Assembly (NCBI GenBank): GCA_958295665.1
Contig: OY282560.1
Span: forward strand, 188,762,561 to 188,826,560
Direction: 5' to 3'
Source of the DNA: Tipula vernalis
Lineage: Eukaryota > Arthropoda > Insecta > Diptera > Tipulidae
DNA: 64,000 bases
A model generated the notes under the pieces. That model worked only from the letters and a program-made list of their open reading frames with translations. It did not search any database and was not told where the DNA came from. Made by a program: the position numbers and the translations under genes. This document shows positions 11,455 through 23,932 of the stretch, piece by piece. Within the stretch, counting starts at the first letter, position 1. Each line of letters opens with the position of its first letter.

Positions 11455-12225
11455 ATCCAAAATCTGCCATTGTGCTCCGATTGTGGTTCTTAATACCTCT
11501 ATTGATAGGTTTTAGGGCCTATAATTAGTGTGCAAACGCGCATTTAGATTGCTTGATTATTTTCATACATTTCAAAGAAAATTCGATTTGGTGAAAATCA
11601 CTTTACTAAAGATCAGCCGATTCAGAGCCATTCAAAATCCAAAACTTGCCATTGTGCTCCGATTGTGGTTCTTAATACCTCTATTGATAGGTCTCAGGAC
11701 CTATAATTAGTGTGCAAACGCGCATTTAGGTTGCTTGATTATTTCCATACATTTCAAAGAAAATTCGATTTGCTGAAAATCACCTTACTATAGATCAGCC
11801 GATTCAGAGCCATTCAAAATCCAAAATCTGCAATTGTGCTCCGATTGTGGTTCTTAATACCTCTATTGATAGGTCTCAGGACCTATAATTAGTGTGCAAA
11901 CGCGCATTTAGATTGCTTGATTATTTCCATACATTTCAAAGAAAATTCGATTTGGTGAAAATCACCTTACTATAGATCAGCCGATTCAGAGCCATTCAAA
12001 ATCCAAAATCTGCAATTGTGCTCCGATTGTGGTTCTTAATACCTCTATTGATAGGTCTCAGGACCTATAATTAGTGTGCAAACGCGCATTTAGATTGCTT
12101 GATTATTTCCATACATTTCAAAGCAAATTCGATTTGCTGAAAATCACCTTACTAAAGATCAGCCGATTCAGAGCCATTCAAAATCCAAAACCTGCAATTG
12201 TGCTCCGATTGTGGTTCTTGATATT
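11455..12225 (+). repeat. 182-bp tandem repeat replacing BEL gag
   Basis: The word TTGTGCTCCGATTGTGG recurs at 11,470, 11,652, 11,834, 12,016 and 12,198, exactly 182 bp apart, giving four full units and a partial fifth. Units differ at only a few positions. The last unit runs straight into the zinc-knuckle coding sequence. The gag domain that should fill this space is absent. The array is stop-rich and not coding. Confidence 0.9.
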
Positions 12226-15200
12226 GTGAAAGACAAAAAAGCGTGTTTTGCGTGTTTGAAATTGAACCACAGCTACAATAAGTGTCGTTCTAGAATAAAG
12301 TGTGCCTGGTGTGGTAAAAAATATGCTTTGTTGATGTGTCGGGAAGTGACCAAAAATGATAGCGATCAGACCGTGGGTGAAATCCAGACAATCACAAAAA
12401 ATCTCGCTCTCGCCAACGTAACCTTCCAAGATCCCCAAGTTTATTTGCAGACGCTCCGCGTCAAGTTGAAAGGGTCAACGAGAGAACGAGTTGTTCGCGC
12501 GGTCATTGACACCGGGTCGCATAAATCGTACGTGTTAGCCAGTTTTGCCGAAAAATTAGGTTTCGAAAATATCGGTGAAAAGAAGATGGTGCACTTATTG
12601 TTTGGTGGGGGATGTCAGAACCCCGACAACACCAAGTTTCACGCATCACACTAAGTAAACTTGATGGTACTTTCAATTGTATCTTTTCGGCATTTTACGA
12701 GGAGATCATTTGTCAAAATATTGCGGCATATGAAAACAGCACACGTTTGAACGAGCTGAAAAGTAAAGGAATCTACTTATCCGACATTGGCAACGACACC
12801 GAACCTATAGCTGTGTTGATAGGCGCGGATGTGGTCGGGCGACTGTACACAGGTAAAATTGTACAAATTCCCACTGGTGAGACCGCGGTGGAAACTCTCC
12901 TTGGCTGGACTATAATGGGGAAAAATTCAACAAATTTTTCGGAACGCCAAGATGCTGCTCTCACAGTTATTTCGATGTTTGCTAGAGAAGCAGATATTAC
13001 GGATTTATGGAGACTTGATGCGCTGGGAATTACAGATCCAGCTGAGAGAGTTTCAAAGGAAAATTATCTCGCTCAAGAAAAGGCAAATTTTGTATCCACC
13101 ACTCGGGTCACTCAAGAAGGGCGCTACGAAGTGGCGCTTCCCTGGAAGTAGAAGCACCCCCCACTCGCAAATAATCGTTTTATAGTCGAAAAGAGATTGA
13201 TTAATCTGACCAATAAATTGAAAAATGAACACTTGTTTGAGAATTACGACGATTTATTGACACTTTGGGAAAAAGACGGCATTATCGAAGAAGTGCCCAG
13301 TGATCAGTTATCAGAGCATGATTATTATTTGACACATCGTCATGTTCTAAAAATTAGTAGCACCACACCGGTCCGACCAGTATTCGATACTTCCGCGAAA
13401 ACAAAAGACGGAGTTTTACTCAACAAATGCCTTGAAACTGGTCCAAACCTAATAGAAATAATCCCTAATATTTTGTTGAGATTCAGGAATCATGAAATTG
13501 GAATAGTTGCTGACATTGTAAAAGCATTTTTACAAATAAACATTGCGCCTTCGGATAGACAATTTTTGAAATTTTTTTGGTAGAGCAAGACAGAACCAAG
13601 AAAAATTATTACATTTCAACACCGTCGCGTTGTTTTCGGGTTGACCTGTAGCCCATTTCTGCTAGGAGCAACAATCGATTGTCATTTGGAAAAAATGGTT
13701 CAAAAATCCAAGAACATTGAAGAATAGAGTTGATAGAGAAAATAAGCGACTCATTCTACGTCGATAATTGTGTCACGAGCGTGAAATCGGAAATGGAGGC
13801 CCAGTATTTCCAAGACGAAACTACACGGATCATGAAAGAAGCCTGTTTTGATCTCCGAGGGTGGGAGATGACGCACGATAATGGCCAATCTGACAACAGT
13901 GCCATACTCGGAGTAATTTGGAACAAGGACAAAGATACATTGGGACTTAATATAACAATAACGGAAAAACGACCAGAAAAAATTACGAAACGTTTTGTTC
14001 TATCCGCGGCGCATAAAGTTTTCGACTCACTCGGTTGGGCTACGCCCACTTTGCTACCTCCGAAAATATTGCTCCAAAATTTATGGGGAATCAAAGAATT
14101 AAATTGGGACGATGAGATCCCAGATGACTACCAAAAACAGTTTCAAGCCTGGTACGATCAGATTCCTGAACTTCGAGATCTAAGTGTCCCACGGTGGATT
14201 TTCGGAGACACACATGACAAAGTAACGTTCCACATGTTTCTCGACGCAAGCAAAACCGCATATGCGGCTGCACTTTTTGTTCGAGTGGAAGGAGAAAATT
14301 GTACGTCCGTTCAGCTGGTACAAGCGAAATCACGAGTGAAGCCACGAGAAGATATTTCGATTCCACGCATGGAACTCTTGGCAGCAATGCTTGGAGCACG
14401 CTTGATGAAAACCACAATCGATTCGTTAAAATTAAAGAAGGTAGAGGTAATTTTTTGGACGGATTCGTCAACTGTTTTGTCCTGGATTCGTCGTAATGGT
14501 CAATTGGCAGTTTTTGTGTGGAATAGAATAACAGAAATACGAGCGACCACTGATATCAAAACTTGGCGTCACGTACCAGGCAATAAAAATCCGGCCGATA
14601 TGCCGTCACGAGGGTGTACAACCAGACAGCTCATCAATTCCAGATGGTGGGAGGGACCAGACTGGCTAAAAGATTCTCCTGATCACAGGCCAGCTGATCG
14701 TTTTGAGATTAACGAGGATGAAGTTAACGCAGAGTTGAAGAAAAACGCAGAGAAAACTACGCCCGAAAGTTTCATTCATGAGGCTGCGGTACTCAGTTGT
14801 GCTAATGTGATTATCAGAGAATCTGATCCACCGTGGTATTTGCTCAGAATGTCAAGTTATTTAAAAACCGTCCGAATGATTGCTTGGATTTTTCGATTTG
14901 TGCGAAATTGCAAAGTAAATCCAGAATGCCGCCAAAAGGGTGAAATCAGCGCGAGAGAATTTATTGATGCAGAATCGCGAATTTTGAAAATCAGCCAAGA
15001 CGAGGCCTTTGAAGGAATAAACGATTCAAGATTAAAGACTCTCGAAGTCTATAAAGAAGAAAGCACCGGATTAATTAGAACGAAATCACTGGTTTCAAAT
15101 CGCGATGACAGTTTTGGCCTCAGATTTCCGATAGTTTTAAGCCATAATCATGAATTGGTCCAACTGCTTATTACGCATACACACCTGAAAAATAAAAACA

Positions 15201-15280
15201 CGGGCATCAATACAATGTTAAAAATTTTGAGAGAAAATTTTTGGATTACTTCAATTCGGCGCCCAGTAAACAAAGCAATT

Positions 15281-16285
15281 CGTTTACGATACGAAAATGA
15301 TGTTTGTTGTTCATACAAAATATCGTTTACGAATCGTTTTTGCGATTCGAAATCGATATGTTTACGAATCCAACGTCCCATGATAATTAGAATTTTTTAC
15401 GTAACGTAAATAGAAAGATTTTTACGATACGTTTACGATGCTTTCTTTTTATATCGTAAACAGATCTAATTATGCGATATATTTACGTATCGTATTTTTC
15501 GTGTTGGTTACGATAGTATTTATTTTGGATTAGCAAAAATAAAAAGCCAATTTTATAATACGATTATTTTTTTTTTTTATTTATTTGAAGTATTATAATA
15601 AAATAATTATTACATTAAATATAATACATAAAATTTACTTGTTTATATGAATGACGGTTTAATTGTATCGGGTTTCATAATACTTCGCGGCTAGCATTGG
15701 TTTTAGCTGTCTCAGTCAAGTGGCGCCATTTATTTCTTGGTGTGGAAATATTAATAACTAAAAATCGCTGTTTATTTAATTAAAAAAACATTAAATCTTC
15801 CTTTTCCAAAATTTGCAAACATAATACACAATTGAATAAACATTAGTAAATTCCTATTTTAATTTAAAAACAAATTAAATCTTCCTTTTCCAAAATTTGC
15901 CATCGTCACCTGTCAAGTGAGATAGCTAAAACCAATCCGTGCCTACTTCGCTCCTTAATTCAATTGGCAGTAGTAAAATTTGCTCACATCTTAAAAAATA
16001 AACAATAAGAATTAAATTAATAAATAAAAATGGTTTAAACAAATTAGAAAAGAAATATATAATTAACTCACAACACCAAATATTTCCTAATGATTTTAGT
16101 TTCTTTTTACACAAATATCGCCGTCCACTTGAATTGAAATGGCGAGTAAGAGAACGCGCAATATACAATTTTTATTTTCGTTGTTTCTATGGGAGTAGAA
16201 ATACAAATAAGAAAGTGCGTGGTGTGAATGTGATATAAAAAAATATGCATCGTTCACATATCGCAATCGTATCGTTTTTTCCGAA
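15281..16285. mobile_element. DNA element inserted in BEL integrase
   Basis: The BEL reading frame is lost after NFWITSIRRPVNKAIR (about 15,238-15,285) and resumes with RGRAVKNVKCVTC at about 16,300. The intervening DNA starts TTCGTTTACGATACGA, and its other end, read inverted, gives TTCGGAAAAAACGATACGA, so short inverted ends are likely. The left 200 bp are full of GTTTACGA/ATCGTAAA words. Borders are uncertain by about 15 bp and no target duplication is clear. No coding capacity is seen. Confidence 0.55.
15689..15943. mobile_element. 255-bp MITE with 8-bp target duplication (hAT-like)
   Basis: Ends GGCTAGCATTGGTTTTAGCT and, inverted at the right, GGCACGGATTGGTTTTAGCT form imperfect terminal repeats of about 40 bp. 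Perfect 8-bp duplications TACTTCGC flank it (15,681-15,688 and 15,944-15,951). An 8-bp duplication points to the hAT superfamily (P elements also make 8 bp). Inside, CTTCCTTTTCCAAAATTTGC occurs twice, 86 bp apart. A second end of the same family lies at 31,499. Confidence 0.8.
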
Positions 16286-17087
16286 CCACTTTTTTTGTTT
16301 AGAGGGCGTGCTGTAAAAAATGTCAAGTGTGTTACCTGTCACCGTTTTGCAGGAAAAACATTAAAAGCACCGCCTACGAGTTTGCCCGCAAGGAGAGTCA
16401 GAGATGCAAAAGTTTTTGAAATCACGGGAGTAGACTACGCAGGGCCCCTCTTTCTACGAGAAGGTCAAAAGTGCTACATCTGTTTATTTACCTGCGCATT
16501 ATACCGTGCCATTCATCTTGAGCTACCCAGCAGATTTTTTGTCTTTGGTAACATGTCTTTAGCTTGTCTGGGATGGAGCAAATAATATATAAATACACAT
16601 GTTAAAAAGAGACAAATTTCTTAAAGAACATGTCTTTGGGTTGTCTTCAGTATGTTACTAGAGTCACGTACGTTATTTAATTTAACGCGCTCCTATCGGT
16701 GGGAAATAGAACGAATAGTAACAAGTCTTGCGGTTGTCTTGGAAATATCTTTAAAAACTCCTTTGTTATCGTCACAGCCACCCAAACCGCATATATTTCG
16801 CCATTTCTTTTTTTTTTGTTTATTATTATTTTGTGTCGTCTTTCAGTGTGTTGTGTGAGTGAAAGTGTAAAGAAAATTGTCTGTGATTACTTACTAAAAC
16901 AAATAAATAATAATAGATATATAATTAATTTAAATAAAAAAAATATAATTATATGTACATGTTTATATTTTTTTTATTTTTCGTAAATATACGTAGTGCA
17001 TAGAAATAATATTTGAGCCGAGCCAGAATACTGCAATATTAATTTAGTATACTTGTAGTAATAACGCTTATATATCTATATATGGTG

Positions 17088-17308
<221 letters not shown>

Positions 17309-17847
17309 TTAGATTTAGATTTTACATTGAATTTTTCTTTTAATTTTATATTTTTACAATTTGAATTTTACACCATTCTGCATTGATGATTGGAATTATT
17401 TTATATTGAATTATTTTGACATTTCAAAGACTTTTAATAAGAAACCTAATTTTTACCTTTAATTTTAAAATTAATTGTTTTATTTGGTGATACATAAATA
17501 TTTTTAGAATTATATTTTATACTGAATTTTGATTATTTACAATGTATTTATTCAATAAGATAGACTGAATTTATTATTTTTAAGTTTAAATATTTATTTT
17601 CTGCATTTTTATTTTTATACCAATAACTATTCCAGTGACCAAAGTAAGACGGCATTCAAATTTCAGAAATTTAAATAAACGAGATAAATTATCCAAGTTA
17701 TGAACCAAAATCAGCGGGTGTAGACCGTCTACAAATGAGATTATTTTACATTTTTCACAGAATAGTCTACATTTTTTAGTGAGGCCTAAGCCCGCTGGAT
17801 ACACCCAATGGTTTTTGTTCGCACAATTTAGACTACTTATACTGACT

Positions 17848-18543
17848 TTACACCGTAGTTAGTATAATAGCAAGATAGTATAATACTATTTTACCACAGA
17901 AGAAAGATTAACCAGAATAGACATTGCGTGGATCAAATTTTTTTTTCATCTTACCTTCTTTTTTGGACATTGAAGTATAATTATTTTCGAATATTATGAA
18001 TTTTTTGAATATTTTATATAAATTATACTGTCAAAACAAAACTTGTCAAATAATTTCACTAACTATACTGTTAAGGATTCTCAATTTTTATTATTTCAAA
18101 TAACAACCAGTAAACCAAAGAATACATAACCCAACTTTCTCTTACCTTCGGCAAATCAAGGTCAAAAAAATGAGTCCAAATTTTTCCATACAAAAACAGC
18201 GTTATGTCTCTTCTGGTTGTATTCTGTGATTTTACTATCTACCATAGTCGGTTTTAAATCGCAAAAAATAGTCATAAAAAACAGAAAATTAAAACAAAAT
18301 AATGATAAAGTATAATTTTGGATTACTCCTAAATCTTACTAGACTAATTTATTAACATTACACCGTCAAAAATTTTCCTTCTACAATTAAATAAAATAAA
18401 ATATAATAGGTATTAAAATTTGATAGTTGTCAAATCAAAATATTATATTTTATTTTTGCTATTATACTACCAAAACATCGGTGTTACACCGGATAGCAAA
18501 ATAGTATTATATTATTTTGCTATTATACTATCTACGGTGTAAA
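17848..18543. mobile_element. nested MITE with ends TTTACACCGTAG
   Basis: The left end TTTACACCGTAGTTAGTATA is matched inverted at 18,543 (TATACTATCTACGGTGTAAA). The shared subterminal sequence is rich in AATAGTATTAT-type words, giving inverted repeats of about 45 bp. It lies wholly inside the 16,526-19,518 element. No reading frame of note. Confidence 0.7.
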
Positions 18544-19077
18544 CTCGGTATTATATCAAATGACTATTCTCTATATGCACTTGCTTTAAACCCACACTGT
18601 GATACGAAAAAATTATAATAATTCCGCATGTATATAATTAAAAAAATACTTTTAATTTATTTTAAAATTATTGTTAAATTCTAATAAGAACTTAAGACAA
18701 AATTTATTATATTTTCTAAATAAATTAAAAAATTAAACAAATACAATAGTTTTTTATTTCTACAAAAAAAACACACGAAACATTTGCTAGACGTGTTACC
18801 TGAGACAACTGCCGTCTTACTTTGGCAATTTTACAACAACAATGCCGTGTATTTTCATTCCGGAATGAATAGTTTCAAACCAAGTTTTTCTTGGTATAGA
18901 ATTATTCTCGCAAAGATTTTGAAAAATTTTATTTGTGTTTTATTTAATTTTTAATGTCAATTAATAAAAGTAAGAAGAAAATTATTTTCGGTTTTTATTT
19001 TGAGATAATTTGCATTTTTATTTTTATACCAATTACTATTCCAGTGACCAAAGTAAGACGGCAAACTATCACATTTG

Positions 19078-19500
19078 TTACTAATAACGAACTTCATACA
19101 CGTTACCTAAGACGAGCCCTATACATGTTACTTAAGACCACCTTCAAACATGTTACATAAGACGACCTTCAAACATGTTACCTAAGACATTCGCCATACA
19201 TGTTGCTAAAGACAAACCCAAAATATGTTATCAATGAGGAACACAAGACATGTTACCTAATACGACGACCAAAGATGTTACAAAAGACGGCATCCAGACA
19301 TGTTACCAATAACGGCCACCAGACATGTTACCTAAGAGGACCATGAGATATGTTACTCAAGACATCTTGTATACATGTTACCAATAAAGACCGCAAGACA
19401 TTTCTTTGAAGACTCTTCGTCCCAAATACATGGTGTTGTCTTTTGACTGTCTTGGGTTTGTTACCATAACAAGTCTTGAGTTTGTCTTGCATGTGTTACT
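19078..19500. repeat. degenerate ~30-bp array, ACATGTTACCTAAGACG units
   Basis: About 13 diverged units occupy the right subterminal part of the 3-kb element. Core words are ACATGTTAC, CATGTTACCTAAGACG and variants ending AAGACG. Inverted copies sit at the opposite end of the element. Such paired subterminal arrays usually serve as transposase-binding sites; that role is inferred. Confidence 0.8.
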
Positions 19501-20593
19501 TAAGACACGTTTGCTGGGTAGTTACGACATTGTCAGCTGACTGATTTCTCGAAGCTTTGCGCAGATTTATACATCGTAGAAGAAGACCGAGCTACATTTA
19601 CAGCGATAACGGTACCAATTTTGTCAAAGCTAATCGTTTACTGCAACACGTCAATTGGGAGAAAATTTCGAGTGATTGTGTGACCGAAAATTTTGAGTGG
19701 GTTTTTAATCCTCCATCTGCCCCATGGTGGGGTGGGTGGTGGGAGAGAATGGTACGCCTTGTAAAAGATCTTCTGAAAAGAACCCTTGGCATTATAAGTC
19801 TCAGTTACGAGAATTGAACACCACACTCTGCGAATGCGAATCGGTCATTAATGCTCGTCCCATCACCTATTCACCGGAACATAAAAACAACATTTGTGTC
19901 ATAAGCCCAGACATGTTTTTGAAAGAAATTCACTTAGACGGCGTACCAGATATAGACGAAATTGAAAAAACATCGCTATCCCGCAACTTACGTTATGACC
20001 GCAAGTTACGTTATCGGCAGCGACTATGCGAGGAAATCAAAGATCGTTTTCGCACAGAGTACCTCGGTCAACTTTCCAGAAGAACAAAAGTCAATAAAGA
20101 TCTCTGTAAAACTTTGAAGGTCGGTGACTTATTCTTCATTTCAACTGATAACCAAAAGGCTTGCAAGTGGCCTTTAGCCAGAATACAAGAACTAATTCCC
20201 GGCAACGACGGAGAAATTAGGACAGTAAAACTCAAAACCTCCTCAAATGAATTGGTTAGACCAGTTCAGCGATTGATTTCACTGGAAGCGGATTCGGATG
20301 AATATCTCCCTAAATCCGTGGAAAAGTCGACGGAAAAGTCAACACCAGAGGAATGTTCTGAAGAACCAATCGACGAAGATCGACAAGACAGGGGCGGATC
20401 AAGTTCGGGTGACACCACGGAGCCCCCACAAAATGCATCCGAAGTGCAGCAGGTACTGCAGACACGACGAGGGCGGGCAGTCAAGATGCCGAAACGCTAC
20501 ATCGAATGACATGTTAAAATAAATCATTATCTATATGGACGTTTGTTAAATTACCGAAATCGTCAATTAAAGCAATTTAAAAAGGTGGGAGAA

Positions 20594-20868
20594 TATTGAA
20601 AAATGTAGATCATATTGTGAGCGCTACGGCGAATTTTATCTGTAGTTTCTTATGATTTTTGGTTTTTCAAGTTTTTGCGACTGAGCATGCGTTGATCTTA
20701 AGTGTGCGCTTCAATTTTATAAATAAACGAAGTCGCTTGGCATCCATCGTCCGAGCAACAACAAATTAACGGTTATCCTAGTTATTTTTCGAATAAATAG
20801 TATTTTTTATATTTTCCATTCTAAGGCACGAGTTGTTTTATTACTCTTCCTAAAACGATTTTGCAACA
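20594..20868 (+). repeat. 3' LTR of the BEL element
   Basis: 275 bp, starting TATTGAAAAATG (TG to TA change at the very end) and ending GATTTTGCAACA. A purine-rich tract, AAAAAGGTGGGAGAA, lies just before it. Confidence 0.9.
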
Positions 20869-20955
20869 GTAGTTAAAAATGTTTCACCTCGATTATTTAT
20901 TTTCACCTAATTTTTAACTATGTAAATATTTTTAACACATTGACTAACAGCCTAA

Positions 20956-21435
20956 AGGCTTTGCCACAGCTATTTTTCGTGCCATGCGATTTGTTTTTTC
21001 TTTTCACATTCTACTGCAACGAGAATAGATTTGATACTAAATATATGAAAAAACTATCAAATACCATTATAATCTTTAAATCCTAAACATTTGTCTTTTG
21101 AAATATAATAATTTTTATTCATATATAATTCATTTTATGTTTTATCGTGCGAAGTTTGAAATTTCGCAATTGAAGAAAAAACTTTTTTCGCGTTTATACA
21201 TACGAATTTTTTTAACGCATGTTTTAACCTCACTTTTTTGATATTTAAGAGAAGACATGGAACTGTACAATACAAAATTATCGAAAAATTCGCAATAATT
21301 AAATATTATTAAATAATAATTTCAACCAATGAATATGACAGTTGTTACGAAAAAAATCGCTTCGCTGTTAAGTGTGGCATCCAGTGCGAAATTTGATGCG
21401 AATCGCATCGCGCGAAAATAGCTGTGGAAAAGCCT
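20956..21435. mobile_element. 480-bp MITE with TAA target duplication (Harbinger-type)
   Basis: Ends AGGCTTTGCCACAGCTATTT and, inverted at the right, AGGCTTTTCCACAGCTATTT give terminal repeats of more than 30 bp with a few mismatches. TAA flanks it on both sides (20,953-20,955 and 21,436-21,438). A 3-bp TAA/TTA duplication is the hallmark of PIF/Harbinger. No coding content. Confidence 0.8.
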
Positions 21436-22114
21436 TAAGCGAGAACCATAGTTAGAATAAGAAAAATAAAAAAAATAACGTAAGAGAGCGAGAAAGGGGA
21501 TTTATGTGTATTCGACCATACTTAAAATAAGAAACTAAAATTTTTTTTGGAGGGGAAATGTAAACTTCAGCTGTCACTTAAAAAACTTAAAAGGAGCGAA
21601 ATTTTTCGTGTAAACCCAAGTATTTTTAAATCCAACTATTTTATAATATTCCATAACATATCCATAACTTAGTTCTGGGTTAACCTTTGTTTGAGTTACG
21701 AATTATTATAAGAAAACGTATGCACCGTGTCGCAATTATTGGGAACTCACAGAACTCACTATATAAAAATTGTATACATGTGTGTGTGTGTAAAAATAAT
21801 TTTGGCGGGAATATTTTTTAATGTGTATGTGTGTGAATGTCAAGCTCGAAATTTGGCGGGTAAATCAAATTATTCATTAATGAAACAAAATTTATATTCT
21901 TGTATTTTTATTTTGGTAACCAAATATGTATATGTAAATATTTTTAATTTGTATTATTACATGTTATCACAAAATATTCTAATTGATAAGATTATTATTA
22001 AATCTAGTTATTATTATTTCAAATAGGTCAAAATATAATTAAAATTAATAAATATTATGTTTCGTAAATCACAGAATGTTTCAGATAATCATACATTTTT
22101 ATGGTTTCGTAGAA

Positions 22115-23890
22115 TTATTTAGTAATTCAAAATTTTAATAAAATGTATAAGGCATAAATATTTCAAAATATCACAGGAAATTGTGTTTGCTATTTAATTC
22201 TTAACTCTAGTTATTATTTTAAAAAAATTATTTAGTAATTCAAAATTTTAATAAAATGTATAAGGCATAAATATTTCAAAATATCACAGGAAATTGTGAT
22301 TGCCATTTAATTCTTAAATCTAGTTAAAAAATTATTTAGTAATTCAAAATTTTAATAAAATGTATAAATAAGGCATAAATATTTCAAAATATCACAGGAA
22401 ATTGTGATTGCCATTTAATTCTTAAATCTAGTTATTATTTTAAAAAAATTATTTAGTAATTCAAAATTTTAATAAAATGTAAAGGCATAAATATTTCAAA
22501 ATTTCACAGGAAATTGTGATTGCCATTTAATTCTTAAATCTAGTTAAAAAATTATTTAGTAATTCAAAATTTTATTAAAATGTATAAATAAGGCATAAAT
22601 ATTTCAAAATATCACAGGAAATTGTGATTGCCATTTAATTCTTAAATCTAGTTATTATTTTAAAAAAATTATTTAGTAATTCAGAATTTTATTAAAATGT
22701 ATAAGGCATAAATATTTCAAAATATCACAGGAAATTGTGATTGCCATTTAATTCTTAAATCTAGTTATATTTTAAAAAAATTATTTAGTAATTCAAAATT
22801 TTAATAAAATGTAAAGGCATAAATATTTCAAAATTTCACAGGAAATTGTGATTGCCATTTAATTCTTAAATCTAGTTAAAAAATTATTTAGTAATTCAAA
22901 ATTTTAATAAAATGTATAAATAAGGCATAAATATTTCAAAATATCACAGGAAATTGTGATTGCCATTTAATTCTTAAATCTAGTTAAAAAATTATTTAGT
23001 AATTCAAAATTTTAATAAAATGTATAAATAAGGCATAAATATTTCAAAATATCACAGGAAATTGTGATTGCCATTTAATTCTTAAATCTAGTTATTATTT
23101 TAAAAAAATTATTTAGTAATTCAAAATTTTAATAAAATGTAAAGGCATAAATATTTCAAAATTTCACAGGAAATTGTGATTGCCATTTAATTCTTAAATC
23201 TAGTTAAAAAATTATTTAGTAATTCAAAATTTTATTAAAATGTATAAATAAGGCATAAATATTTCAAAATATCACAGGAAATTGTGATTGCCATTTAATT
23301 CTTAAATCTAGTTATTATTTTAAAAAAATTATTTAGTAATTCAGAATTTTATTAAAATGTATAAGGCATAAATATTTCAAAATATCACAGGAAATTGTGA
23401 TTGCCATTTAATTCTTAAATCTAGTTATATTTTAAAAAAATTATTTAGTAATTCAAAATTTTAATAAAATGTAAAGGCATAAATATTTCAAAATTTCACA
23501 GGAAATTGTGATTGCCATTTAATTCTTAAATCTAGTTAAAAAATTATTTAGTAATTCAAAATTTTAATAAAATGTATAAATAAGGCATAAATATTTCAAA
23601 ATATCACAGGAAATTGTGATTGCCATTTAATTCTTAAATCTAGTTATTATTTTAAAAAAATTATTTAGTAATTCAAAATTTTAATAAAATGTAAAGGCAT
23701 AAATATTTCAAAATTTCACAGGAAATTGTGATTGCCATTTAATTCTTAAATCTAGTTAAAAAATTATTTAGTAATTCAAAATTTTATTAAAATGTATAAA
23801 TAAGGCATAAATATTTCAAAATATCACAGGAAATTGTGATTGCCATTTAATTCTTAAATCTAGTTATTATTTTAAAAAAATTCAAAATAT
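22115..23890. repeat. 111-bp minisatellite, 16 units with 660-bp higher-order period
   Basis: The core ATCACAGGAAATTGTGATTG occurs 16 times (variants included) with spacings of 104-116 bp. Unit variants differ in short indels (ATGTATAAGG, ATGTATAAATAAGG, ATGTAAAGG). The order of variants repeats every six units. By line comparison, 22,261-22,990 is identical to 22,921-23,650, an exact 660-bp shift with no mismatch seen. No coding frame. Confidence 0.95.
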
Positions 23891-23932
23891 AATTAAATTA
23901 GTATTTGTATACTAATTGAACAAGTACAAATT

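Noticed and set aside
14091..14471. 126-codon minus-strand frame opposite BEL pol
   Set aside because: Shadow of the BEL RNase H coding region.
19078..19500. 30-bp spaced repeats resembling a CRISPR array
   Set aside because: Repeats are degenerate and have inverted partners at the other end of a TA-flanked transposon, so they are subterminal transposon repeats.
22115..23890. Regular repeats resembling a CRISPR array
   Set aside because: Units are contiguous 111-bp minisatellite copies with no unique spacers, in an insect genome, with no cas genes.
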